From assembly GCA_024235015.1 (NCBI GenBank), contig JACKNG010000002.1, positions 248,001 to 312,000 on the forward strand: a stretch of DNA of 64,000 bases, in the 5' to 3' direction. The translations under genes and the position numbers were made by a program. The notes under the pieces were generated by a model that was not told the origin of the DNA, ran no database searches, and saw only the letters and a program-made list of their open reading frames with translations. Below are positions 45,672 through 53,765 of the stretch, one piece after another (positions within the stretch are counted from its first letter, which is position 1; each line of letters starts with the position of its first letter). Origin of the DNA: Gammaproteobacteria bacterium. GTDB lineage: Bacteria > Pseudomonadota > Gammaproteobacteria > Ga0077536.

Positions 45672-45866
45672 GTGGCGCGATTCGAACAGGTCGAGGCCTA
45701 TATCACCTGCCCCTACTGCGGGGAGAACATCAGCGTGCTGGTCGATACGAGCATCGAAGCGCAGGACTACATCGAAGACTGCGAAGTGTGCTGTCGTCCC
45801 CTCGCCCTCTCGGCAGTCCTGGTGGGCGACGCGGTCGAGGTGACCGCGCGCCGCAGCGACGACTGA
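45672..45866 (+). CDS. CPXCG-motif cysteine-rich protein
   Basis: A 64-residue protein with the CPYCGE motif at residues 13-18 and CEVCCRP at 37-43, giving a probable zinc ribbon of the CPXCG family. The I-S-V-L-V-D-T-S segment between the two pairs is typical. Function unknown. A GTG start at 45672 lies 16 nt after yajQ; it is probably co-transcribed. Confidence 0.9.
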   Translation: MARFEQVEAYITCPYCGENISVLVDTSIEAQDYIEDCEVCCRPLALSAVLVGDAVEVTARRSDD

Positions 45867-45873
45867 ATCCGAC

Positions 45874-46224
45874 GTGGACGGCGGACTGGTCCTGCTGCTC
45901 CTCGCCGGGGGCGCATTCACGGCATGGTGGTGGCTCGGGCAGGCGCGAGAACGCGCCGACGATGCCGCGTCGCAGGCCTGCCGGGAAGTACACGTACAGC
46001 GCCTCGATGCCTCGGTGGTGCTCGATTCGGTGGGCCTGGTGCGGCGCGACGGCGCCCTCCTGCCGGTCCTGCGCTACGCCTTCGAATTCAGCGTCGACGG
46101 CGTCGACCGACGCCGCGGCCTGGTCGGGCTGGAGGGGACTCGGCCGGCGTGGACCCGTCTCGAATTGCCGGAGGGCGCGCTGCATCTCGACCTGGCGGCA
46201 AGCGGCCGGCCTGGCGCCAGCTGA
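45874..46224 (+). CDS. DUF3301-family membrane-anchored protein
   Basis: A 116-residue protein with one N-terminal hydrophobic segment (residues 4-21), a basic/acidic turn and a cysteine-containing helix ASQACREVHVQRLDASVVL, then RRRGLVGLEG. This is the layout of DUF3301 proteins of gammaproteobacteria, whose function is unknown. GTG start, 7 nt after the CPXCG gene. It converges on the cNMP/rhodanese gene with 149 nt between them, in which I see no terminator. Confidence 0.8.
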   Translation: MDGGLVLLLLAGGAFTAWWWLGQARERADDAASQACREVHVQRLDASVVLDSVGLVRRDGALLPVLRYAFEFSVDGVDRRRGLVGLEGTRPAWTRLELPEGALHLDLAASGRPGAS

Positions 46225-46373
46225 CTGCGGCCGAACGCTTGCCAGACCTGCCGCATCCGGCAGTAGCGGGGGGCGCGCGTTCGGCACGGGCCGGTGGCGC
46301 CCGAGGGGCTCGCATGTTTCGCGCGGCGCCGGCTGACCGCCAACGACTGCCGCGGGCACTTCGCGCCAGTCGG

Positions 46374-49205
46374 CTAGTCGTCCTCTTCGTCGTCTCCGCG
46401 CAGGCGCTCGGCGAGTTCGTCGATGAGCGCACGGTCGTGCGCCTTGGCCGCGGCGCGGGCGGCCGCGGCGCGCTGCTTGAGCCGTTCCACGTGGGCCTTC
46501 TGGTTGGCCAGGATGCTCTGCTGGACGTCGCTGTTCTCGAAGTCCGATTGCTCCCTCACCCACTCTTCGAGTTCCGACTTGAGCTGGGTGCGGACCTGGT
46601 CTTCGTGGACCCGGTGGGCTGCGAGATCGCCGGCCGAGGCGACTGCCGCCGCCTGCGCGTCGGCGCGTGCCTGTTCCGATTCGGCCACCTGGCGGGCCGC
46701 TTCGTCGGCCTGCGCTTTGAGTCGCTCGAGTTCGATGCCGGAGCGCTGGCCATCGCTGCGCGCGTCGTCGAGCTCTGCCTCGGCGCGCTGTTGCTCGGCC
46801 AGGGCAATGTCCTTTTCTCGCTGGGCCAGCTCGAGCGCGAGGCGCAGGCGATTGGCTTCGCCTTCCAGGCGGGCACGCTCGGCCTGCATTTCGGCCTCTT
46901 CCTGCATGCGCTTGCGCGCGTGCGCGGACTTGAAATCGGCGACGATCTGCTGGGCTTCGTCGGCCGCGGCGCGACGGGCGGCCTCGGCCGCGCGCAGTTC
47001 TTGCTGGGCGCGCGCAAGCTGGGCCGCGTTGCGCGCCAGTTCGCTTTCCAGCGCCTGGCGCTCTGACTGGACCTTGTCCTTGAGCTCGTCCCGCAGACGG
47101 CGCTCGAGTTCGAGCCGCTGTTGCTCGCGCAGTGCGGCCTCGGCTGCGCTCGCCTGTTCGACTTCCTCGAGCCGCTTCTGGAACTCGCGCGATTCGGCCA
47201 GCCGTGCACGGGCTTCCTCGGCCTGCTGCTGCAGACGCGCCTGCTCCTCCTTCAGGCGTACCTCGGCATCGCGCTTCTGCGCCTGCAGGCGCTTGAGCTC
47301 CTCCGCCTGCCAGGCATAGCTCTCCTTGATCTTGGCCTCTTCCTCGCGCAGGCGGCGCTCCATCTCGGCACGCACCTGCTCGACACGCTGGGATTGCTCG
47401 GCGCGTTCGCGTTCGACCTCGGCCTGCGCGGCGTCGCGCGCACGCTCCAGCTCGGCCTTGAGTTCGCGCGCCTCCTCGAGCTCGCGCCGCGCGCGATCGG
47501 CCTCGTCGGCGAGCCGGGCACGCTCCGCGGCAAGGTGCGCTTCGGCTTCCCGAGCGGCCTGTTCACGCGCCTTCCGGGCCTCGTCTTCCAGCCGCTTGCG
47601 CTCGGCGGCGAGGCGTGTCGCAGCCGCGCGGCGGGCATCCTCGCGCGCCTTCTGCCGCTCGGCCTCGATCGCCTCACGTTCCTTTTCGAGACGGGCCTGC
47701 GCTGCGGCCTCGGCTTCGGCGCGGGCCTTGGCGAGTTCCGCCTGGGCCTGCTCGCGCGCCTCGCGCTTGGCGGCCTCGATCGCCTGGCGCTCTTCCTCGA
47801 GGCGGGCCTGCGCTGCCGCCGCCGCTTCCTGGCGTGCCTGCTCGAGTTCTTCCCGCGCCCGCGCACGCTCGGCGGCAAGGCGCTCCTCGGCGGCCTGCTC
47901 GGCCGCCTCGCGCGCCCGCGCCTCGATTTCGCGCATGTCCGGTGCGGCCACACGGGGGGCACCGACACTGGCCGCCACCTCGGCGAGCGCGACCTCGGCG
48001 ACGGCCAGCTTGACGGTCGCATTGCCGGCTGCCACCGCCGAAGCGTCACTGCGCTCGTCGTCGAGGCGCTGCGAGGCCGGTACCGGGGCAGGTCCACGGG
48101 GCTCGAGTGACGTCTTCTCGTCATCCGACAGGCTGAGATCGACCGCGGCCTCGCCGCCTCCGCTGCGCGGCATGCCGCCGGCGAGCACGTGGACGTCGAA
48201 ACCGCGCTCGGCGAGCAGAAACGCCGCGATGGCGCTACGCGCGCCACCGTCGCAGTACACGATGTACGGCCGCCCCGGGTCGAGCCGGCCGCTGTGCATG
48301 CGCAACGTGTTGACCGGGTGATTGAGGCTGTTCTCGATGGCGCCGGCGCGGTGTTCCTCGGGAAAACGCACGTCGAGCCACTGTGCATTGCGCACCGACA
48401 CCAGGTTGCTGGCGGTTTCGTAGTCGACCGCGTTCAGCAGCGGCGTGCGAATGAGGTCGATGAAGTCCTCTTTACCCAGGCGCACGAGCTGGCCGTCGGT
48501 CAGCATGCGCACCGAGGCGTTGCGCGGCGCGTCGCCGACCAGGGCTTCCTCGCCGAAGGCATCGCCGGCCCCGATCAGCGCGAGACGGTAGCTGGGCGCC
48601 CGCGGGCCGGCAGAGCGGGCGACTTCGGCACGGCCGCTGACGATGACGTAGTAGTAGTCGCCGGGCTCGTCCTGGCGCACGACGACCTCGTCGCGCTTGA
48701 CGTCAACCGTTTCCAAGCGGCTGAAAATTCGATGGATATTCGATGCCGGCAGCTTCGCGAACAGCTCCGACTGGAGCATCCGGGTCATCCAGTCGTCCTG
48801 TTCCGCGGTATCGATGTCGTCGACCTGGATCGCATCGTCCCCCGCGGCGACGTCGGCTGCCAGGAGCTTCTCGACGAGATCGCGATTGACGCGCAGCACC
48901 GCGACCTCGGACTCGGCCTTGGCCGACATCTTGCGCGGTTGCAGCTGGGCCAGCGCACAGCTCGCGTCCGGCGTGCCGCCGACCACCCGCTGCACGGTCT
49001 GCCCGCCGCTGACCAGTTCGAGCCGGCCCTCGAGCAGGTAAAAGGAATAGTTGTCCCGCTCGCCTTCGCGGAAGACGAATGCGCCGCGGGGGAAATGGAG
49101 TACCTCGGAAGTATTGAGCACCTGCGCCTGGCTCGCCTCCGACAGGCTGCCGAGTGGCGTCAAGGCGTGCACCAAGCCTTCGATTTCCGCATTCTGGGCC
49201 GACAT
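46374..49205 (-). CDS. Double cNMP-binding / rhodanese / coiled-coil protein A
   Basis: A 943-residue cytoplasmic protein with no signal or membrane span. Domains in order: a cyclic-nucleotide-binding fold at about 20-115 that lacks the phosphate-binding cassette; a second at about 145-255 with an intact cassette (FGEEALV 217-223, R228-N-A-S); a rhodanese domain at about 270-345 with active-site C318 in YCDGGARS; a flexible linker; and a Glu/Arg/Ala-rich coiled coil from about 425 to 935. Function unknown; I know such proteins only as uncharacterised. A divergent paralogue of the same plan starts 540 nt away. The ATG follows GAGGA. Two CRP-like palindromes and a -10 box lie upstream. Confidence 0.88.
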   Translation of the reverse strand: MSAQNAEIEGLVHALTPLGSLSEASQAQVLNTSEVLHFPRGAFVFREGERDNYSFYLLEGRLELVSGGQTVQRVVGGTPDASCALAQLQPRKMSAKAESEVAVLRVNRDLVEKLLAADVAAGDDAIQVDDIDTAEQDDWMTRMLQSELFAKLPASNIHRIFSRLETVDVKRDEVVVRQDEPGDYYYVIVSGRAEVARSAGPRAPSYRLALIGAGDAFGEEALVGDAPRNASVRMLTDGQLVRLGKEDFIDLIRTPLLNAVDYETASNLVSVRNAQWLDVRFPEEHRAGAIENSLNHPVNTLRMHSGRLDPGRPYIVYCDGGARSAIAAFLLAERGFDVHVLAGGMPRSGGGEAAVDLSLSDDEKTSLEPRGPAPVPASQRLDDERSDASAVAAGNATVKLAVAEVALAEVAASVGAPRVAAPDMREIEARAREAAEQAAEERLAAERARAREELEQARQEAAAAAQARLEEERQAIEAAKREAREQAQAELAKARAEAEAAAQARLEKEREAIEAERQKAREDARRAAATRLAAERKRLEDEARKAREQAAREAEAHLAAERARLADEADRARRELEEARELKAELERARDAAQAEVERERAEQSQRVEQVRAEMERRLREEEAKIKESYAWQAEELKRLQAQKRDAEVRLKEEQARLQQQAEEARARLAESREFQKRLEEVEQASAAEAALREQQRLELERRLRDELKDKVQSERQALESELARNAAQLARAQQELRAAEAARRAAADEAQQIVADFKSAHARKRMQEEAEMQAERARLEGEANRLRLALELAQREKDIALAEQQRAEAELDDARSDGQRSGIELERLKAQADEAARQVAESEQARADAQAAAVASAGDLAAHRVHEDQVRTQLKSELEEWVREQSDFENSDVQQSILANQKAHVERLKQRAAAARAAAKAHDRALIDELAERLRGDDEEDD

Positions 49206-49290
49206 GTTTCCTCACGCATGGGACGCGCGGGCCGCGCTTCTGGCGTCACGGCCGCTGCCTTGCCCACCCGGGCCAGTGGCAAGCGCGGCA

Positions 49291-49319
49291 ACTATAGGCC
49301 CAGCGCTTGAACGCTTCAT
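49291..49319 (-). promoter_or_regulatory. Candidate promoter of cNMP protein A
   Basis: On the minus strand the -10 is TATAGT (49296-49291), with a weak -35 (ATGAAG, 49319-49314) 17 bp away. Transcription would start near 49284. The poor -35 fits a promoter that needs an activator. Confidence 0.45.
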
Positions 49320-49336
49320 GATCTCACAACGCCAAC

Positions 49337-49352
49337 TGTGAAGGGCATCACG
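49337..49352. promoter_or_regulatory. CRP-like operator, proximal
   Basis: TGTGA-N6-TCACG matches the CRP consensus TGTGA-N6-TCACA at nine of ten positions. Its centre is about 61 bp upstream of the predicted start for cNMP protein A, the classic class I activator position. Confidence 0.5.
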
Positions 49353-49377
49353 CTGCCCTCGCGGACAGGCCGTCTTC

Positions 49378-49393
49378 CGTGAATCGCTTCACT
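49378..49393. promoter_or_regulatory. CRP-like operator, distal
   Basis: CGTGA-N6-TCACT matches the CRP consensus at eight of ten positions and lies 41 bp (about four helical turns) from the proximal site, on the same face of the DNA. Confidence 0.4.
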
Positions 49394-49499
49394 TCGCCAG
49401 CCTTCGACATTCTCGCGCTCGCGTGGTTCGCAGACCGCCCCAAGCGGCCCAAATGGGCGTAGACTAGCGGCCACCCGGGGGGAAGCAGCGCAGGGTTCC

Positions 49500-49706
49500 G
49501 TGTCAGCCGACGAAGTCAAATCGCTCCAGCGCCGCATTCTCGAACTACAAAGCGAGCACCGCGACCTCGACGAGGTCGTCGACACGCTGACCCAGGACCT
49601 CAATGCCGACCAGCTCCTCATAAAGCGGCTGAAGAAGCGCAAGCTCCAGCTCAAGGACCAGATCTCGGTCCTCAAGAGCAAGCTCATCCCCGATCTCGAT
49701 GCCTGA
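49500..49706 (+). CDS. YdcH/DUF465-family small coiled-coil protein
   Basis: A 68-residue helical protein: SLQRRILELQSEHRDLDEVV, then LIKRLKKRKLQLKDQISVLK, with the LKKxKLxLKD signature of DUF465 (YdcH). The family is widespread and without assigned function. It starts at a GTG and lies 38 nt before cNMP protein B, so the two are probably one transcript; both are coiled coils, which makes interaction conceivable but unproved. Confidence 0.85.
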   Translation: MSADEVKSLQRRILELQSEHRDLDEVVDTLTQDLNADQLLIKRLKKRKLQLKDQISVLKSKLIPDLDA

Positions 49707-49744
49707 GTAGCGCCACGCCTGGCCATGGGTTACCGTCGCGCGCC

Positions 49745-52018
49745 ATGACCGACGACAACGACCTGCTGGCGACGCGGGCAAGCTTCCTGAGCCCGCTCAA
49801 CAAGCTCTCCGCCGACCGCCAGGCGCGCCTGCTCGCCCAGTCCGAAGTGCTGGCGCTGCGCAAGAAGGAACGGGTGTTCGAGCAGGGTGACCGCGACGAC
49901 TACACCTTCTACCTGCTCGAAGGCGACCTAGAACTCTACGCCGACGGCTCGTTGATCAAGCGCGTCACGGGCGGCGACGGCGCGTCCTTCCAGCCGCTCG
50001 CCCAGCTCCAGCCGCGCCAGATGTCGGCCATCGCCAAGGGCCGCTGCCAGGTGTTGCGCATACGCCGCAGCCTCCTCGAGCAACTGTTGAGCATGGCCGA
50101 CGCGCCCGCCCCGGCGGCCGAACCGGCGCTCGAAGTCACCGAGATGGAGGCGACCCAGTCGGGCGACTGGTTGATGACGGTGCTGCAATCGGAGCTCTTC
50201 CAGCGCATTCCGCCGTCCAACATCCAGGGCCTGCTCGACACGCTGGAGACGGTCGAGATGCCGGCCGGCAGCGAGGTCGTCCGGCAGGGCGGGCCCGGGG
50301 ACTACTACTTCATCGTCCAGGAAGGAACCTGCGAGGTGGTGCGCCAGGGGACCCAGAAACGCGAGGTCAGGCTCGCCCAGCTCGGTCCGGGCGACGCCTT
50401 CGGCGAAGAGGCCCTGGTCTCCGGCGGCACCCGCAATGCCACCGTGCGCATGCTGACCGACGGCGCCCTGGCACGCCTGACCAAGGACGATTTCACCCGC
50501 TTGATCAAGGCCCCGCTGCTCGATGCGGTCGACCGCGCCGGCGGCGCCCAGCGGGTCGCGGCCGGCGCGCGCTGGCTCGACGTGCGCTTCGAGGACGAGC
50601 ATGCCCACAACGGCCTGCCCGACAGCATCAACATCCCTCTCGGCGTGCTGCGCACGCGCGCCGACGAGCTCGACCCGAACACCCCCTACGTCGTCTATTG
50701 CGATACCGGCGGCCGCAGCTCGGCCGCGGCCTTCCTGCTCGCCGAACGCGGCTTCGACGCCTGCTACGTGAGCGGCGGGGCGGTCGCCGAGGACATCGCC
50801 CCACCTGCCACGCCGGTCGCCCCCCCGAACGCCGCACCGGAGGCCCCAGGGCCAGACGCGCGCGACGACGAACTGATGGCGGCGCGCGCGCGCGCGTCGT
50901 CGCTGGAGGCCGAACTGGAAAAGGCCCATCTGACCGTCGAGCAGGCTCGCCGCATGATGCAGGAAGCCGAAGCTGCCAAGGCCGAAGCCGAGCGCGTGGT
51001 CGAGGCGCGCCTGGCCGCCGAGCGTGACCGGCTCGCCACCGAACGCAGTCGACTCGATGCCGAAGCGGCGCAATTGCGCGAACGCCTGGCCGATGCCGAG
51101 CAGCTGCGCACGACGCTGGCGCGCGAGAAGGAACGCGCCGAGGCGGATGCCTCCCGGCGCCAGGAAGCCCTGGAGCAGCGCCTGCTCGAGGTCGAGCGCC
51201 TGGCCGGGGAACGCCTCGACCAGGAACGCGCCCGCCTGGAGGCGTTCTACCAACGCCAGGCCGAGCAGCTCGAAGCGGTGCAGGCCGATCGTGAATCCGA
51301 GTTGCGCGAGCGGCTCGAACGCGAGCTGGCCCAGGAACGGCAGAAATTCACCCAGGAATTCCTGCGCGCCAACGAAGAGCTCGAGCGCGCCCGCGAAGAG
51401 CGCCGCGCCGCCCTCACTGCCAAGGAGTCCGCCACTGCCGAGGCGCGCGATGTCGTCGCACGCTTCAAGGCACAACAGCAGCAGCTGCTGGCCGAACACC
51501 GCGCCGCCTTCGAGGAGGAACGCAAGCGGCTGCAACAACAGGCGCACCAGCTCGCCGCGCAACTCGAGGAAGCACGCACGGCACGGCGCGACGCCGAGGC
51601 GGCGCGCGAGGCATCCGAGCGCCAGCTGGCGGCGGCTCGCGACGCCGCCGCGACGGCCGGCAACGCGCCGGGGGATCTCGAAGTCATCGAGCAGCGCGCG
51701 TCCGCGGCCGAACTCGAACTGCGCCAGGCCATCGACGCCGAGTCGGTGGCCGCCGCCGCGGCGCGCGAGAACGAGGACGCGCTGGAACGCACCTACGGCA
51801 CGGCCAACGAAATCAACATCCTGTTGCAGAAAGAGCTCGAGGAGTGGGTCGACGAGCAGAACCGCATGCAGGAATCGACCCTGCAACGCGAGATCCTCTC
51901 GCGCCAGAAGGAGATGGTGGAGCGCATCCGCCAGCGCGCGAACAGCGCCCGGCAGGAAAGCGAGAGCAAGACCCAGAGCCTGCTCGACGAAATCGAGCAG
52001 CAGCTGCGCGGCAGCTGA
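49745..52018 (+). CDS. Double cNMP-binding / rhodanese / coiled-coil protein B
   Basis: A 757-residue paralogue of protein A with the same order of domains: degenerate cNMP domain at about 20-115; intact one at about 150-258 (FGEEALV 219-225, R230-N-A-T); rhodanese at about 272-346 with C319 in YCDTGGRS; and a coiled coil from about 375. The coiled coil is some 190 residues shorter than in A. The last 60 residues of each protein are recognisably alike (LEEWV-x-EQ, then a QK-x3-ER-x2-QR pattern), which argues for a specific terminal function. Cytoplasmic; ligand and partner unknown. Confidence 0.88.
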   Translation: MTDDNDLLATRASFLSPLNKLSADRQARLLAQSEVLALRKKERVFEQGDRDDYTFYLLEGDLELYADGSLIKRVTGGDGASFQPLAQLQPRQMSAIAKGRCQVLRIRRSLLEQLLSMADAPAPAAEPALEVTEMEATQSGDWLMTVLQSELFQRIPPSNIQGLLDTLETVEMPAGSEVVRQGGPGDYYFIVQEGTCEVVRQGTQKREVRLAQLGPGDAFGEEALVSGGTRNATVRMLTDGALARLTKDDFTRLIKAPLLDAVDRAGGAQRVAAGARWLDVRFEDEHAHNGLPDSINIPLGVLRTRADELDPNTPYVVYCDTGGRSSAAAFLLAERGFDACYVSGGAVAEDIAPPATPVAPPNAAPEAPGPDARDDELMAARARASSLEAELEKAHLTVEQARRMMQEAEAAKAEAERVVEARLAAERDRLATERSRLDAEAAQLRERLADAEQLRTTLAREKERAEADASRRQEALEQRLLEVERLAGERLDQERARLEAFYQRQAEQLEAVQADRESELRERLERELAQERQKFTQEFLRANEELERAREERRAALTAKESATAEARDVVARFKAQQQQLLAEHRAAFEEERKRLQQQAHQLAAQLEEARTARRDAEAAREASERQLAAARDAAATAGNAPGDLEVIEQRASAAELELRQAIDAESVAAAAARENEDALERTYGTANEINILLQKELEEWVDEQNRMQESTLQREILSRQKEMVERIRQRANSARQESESKTQSLLDEIEQQLRGS

Positions 52019-52036
52019 ACCCCGGTGGCGCCCCGC

Positions 52037-52867
52037 TCAGGGGGGTGCGGGTGCGACCAGTGACGCGCGCAGCGCCGCAAGTCGCTCCTCGGCGCGCGCC
52101 ATCGCGGTGGGATCGAGCCGGCTGGCGACCAGCTGCGAGTTGATTTGGGCGACGGCCAGTCCACCCTCGGCCGCGAGGCGGAACCAGGCCCAGGCCTCGC
52201 CGAGGTCGAACGGCCGGCCATCGCCGTTCTGGTAGGCCGCGCCGAGCGCGTTCTGCGCTTCCGGCATACCGCGGCGGGCGGCGAACTCCCACCAGCGCAG
52301 GGCCTCGCCGACGTCGCGTGGCACACCCAGGCCGCGCCGGTAGAGCACCCCGAGGTTGAACGCCGACGGCGCATCGCCACGCTCGACCCCGCTCGTCCAC
52401 CAGGTCCGCGCGGCGGCGAAATCGCGCGCCACGCCGTGGCCGCGGTAATACATCAGGCCGAGATGGTGGGCGGCATGGCCGTCACCCTGGCGGGCCGCGC
52501 GCAGCAACCACTGCTGCGCGCGTTCCGCGTCGACCTCGCCGCCTTCGCCGTCGAGCAGGAGCAGGGCGAGGTTGACCTGGGCCTTGGCGTAGCCCGCTTC
52601 GGCGGCGCGCCCGTACCAGTCGCGGGCACGCGCGGCGTCGGCGATGACCCCCCAGCCCTGGGCATAGGCGAGGCCGAGGTAGAACTGTGCAGCCGGGTCA
52701 CCGGCGGCGGCGGGTTCCCGCAGCTCGGCGACGGCACGGCCGTGGTCGCCGTCGCGGAATGCAGCGATGGCCGCGGCGCTGTCCGCGGCGGCGACGGCCG
52801 TCACCCGCACCATTGCGACCAGCGCCAGGCCGGCGATCGTGGACCATTGAGCCAGGCCAGTGACCAT
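52037..52867 (-). CDS. Exported Sel1-repeat protein
   Basis: A 276-residue protein with a signal peptide (cleavage expected near VTAVAAA, residues 22-28) and about five Sel1-type repeats of 36 residues (AAGDPAAQFYLGLAYAQGWGV, AEAGYAKAQVNLALLL, ARQGDGHAAHHLGLMYYRGHGV, GDAPSAFNLGVLYRRGLGV, RRGMPEAQNALGAAYQNGDG). Sel1 repeats are protein-interaction modules. It faces cNMP protein B tail to tail (18 nt between stops), and its ATG shares the CATG with a possible moxR start. Confidence 0.88.
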   Translation of the reverse strand: MVTGLAQWSTIAGLALVAMVRVTAVAAADSAAAIAAFRDGDHGRAVAELREPAAAGDPAAQFYLGLAYAQGWGVIADAARARDWYGRAAEAGYAKAQVNLALLLLDGEGGEVDAERAQQWLLRAARQGDGHAAHHLGLMYYRGHGVARDFAAARTWWTSGVERGDAPSAFNLGVLYRRGLGVPRDVGEALRWWEFAARRGMPEAQNALGAAYQNGDGRPFDLGEAWAWFRLAAEGGLAVAQINSQLVASRLDPTAMARAEERLAALRASLVAPAPP

Positions 52868-52877
52868 GTACTACAAT
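52847..52877 (+). promoter_or_regulatory. Possible promoter of moxR
   Basis: TTGAGC and TACAAT are 19 bp apart, inside the 5' end of the divergent Sel1 gene. The -10 is good, but the spacing is longer than usual. Confidence 0.3.
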
Positions 52878-52907
52878 GCCCCTCCGCCTCTGCACACCGT
52901 GAAACAC

Positions 52908-53765
52908 ATGTCTACGCAACGCTTTACCGGCACCGATTCGTACATCGTAACTGAAGACCTGATGATGGCGGTGAACGCCGCCATCACCCTGCAACGCCCG
53001 CTGCTCGTCAAGGGCGAGCCCGGCACCGGCAAGACCATGCTGGCCGAGGAAGTCGCGGCCGCACTCGATCGCCCACTCATCCAGTGGCACATCAAGTCCA
53101 CCACCAAGGCCGCCCAGGGCCTCTACGAGTACGACGCGGTGGCCCGCCTGCGTGACTCCCAGCTCGGCGACGAGGCGGTCCACGACATCGCCAACTACAT
53201 CGTCCGCGGCAAGCTGTGGGAGGCCTTCAGCGCCGACAACCAGCCGGTGCTGCTGATCGACGAGATCGACAAGGCCGACATCGAGTTCCCCAACGACCTG
53301 CTGCAGGAACTCGACCGCATGGAGTTCTTCGTCTACGAGACGAAACAGACCATCAAGGCGACGCACCGGCCGATCATCATCATCACCAGCAACAACGAGA
53401 AGGAGTTGCCCGACGCCTTCCTGCGCCGCTGCTTCTTCCACTACATCGCCTTCCCGGACCGCGACACGATGGATTCGATCGTCAAGGTCCACTACCCGGA
53501 CATCAAGAAGCGCCTGCTCGCCGAAGCGCTCGAATGCTTCTTCGAGCTGCGCGACATCCCGGGCTTGAAGAAGCGGCCATCGACCTCGGAACTGCTCGAC
53601 TGGATCAAGCTGCTGGTCGCCGAGGACATCCCGCCGGAAGCGCTGCGCGACAAGGATTCGCGCAAGGCCATCCCGAAACTCTACGGCGCGTTGCTCAAGA
53701 ACGAGCAGGACATGCACCTGTTCGAGCGCCTGGTGTTCATGTCGAGGCGCACTGGTGCTAATTGA
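52908..53765 (+). CDS. MoxR-family AAA+ ATPase
   Basis: A 285-residue MoxR ATPase. Walker A is GEPGTGKT (36-43), Walker B LLIDEID (115-121), sensor 1 lies in IIITSNNEKELPDAFLRRCFF, with the arginine finger there. MoxR proteins act as chaperones that insert cofactors or mature complexes, almost always with a VWA partner, here encoded next. The ATG at 52908 (MSTQRFTGTDSY) fits the family; a GTG at 52860 and ATG at 52866 upstream would add a tail with no homology. The stop overlaps the VWA gene by 11 nt. Confidence 0.92.
   Translation: MSTQRFTGTDSYIVTEDLMMAVNAAITLQRPLLVKGEPGTGKTMLAEEVAAALDRPLIQWHIKSTTKAAQGLYEYDAVARLRDSQLGDEAVHDIANYIVRGKLWEAFSADNQPVLLIDEIDKADIEFPNDLLQELDRMEFFVYETKQTIKATHRPIIIITSNNEKELPDAFLRRCFFHYIAFPDRDTMDSIVKVHYPDIKKRLLAEALECFFELRDIPGLKKRPSTSELLDWIKLLVAEDIPPEALRDKDSRKAIPKLYGALLKNEQDMHLFERLVFMSRRTGAN

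Larger units (their letters stand above)
49206..49499. other. Divergent regulatory region between cNMP protein A and the YdcH gene
   Basis: These 294 nt hold no gene. They contain a minus-strand -10 box, two CRP-like palindromes 41 bp apart and a shorter TGAA-CGC-TTCA palindrome at 49308-49318. No equally good plus-strand promoter is visible for the YdcH gene; TAGACT at 49460-49465 is the nearest to a -10. Confidence 0.6.

Noticed and set aside
50881..50896. GC dinucleotide runs (also near 20286 and 30361) as functional repeats or phase-variable tracts
   Set aside because: They are short, lie within conserved coding regions and are expected from base composition.
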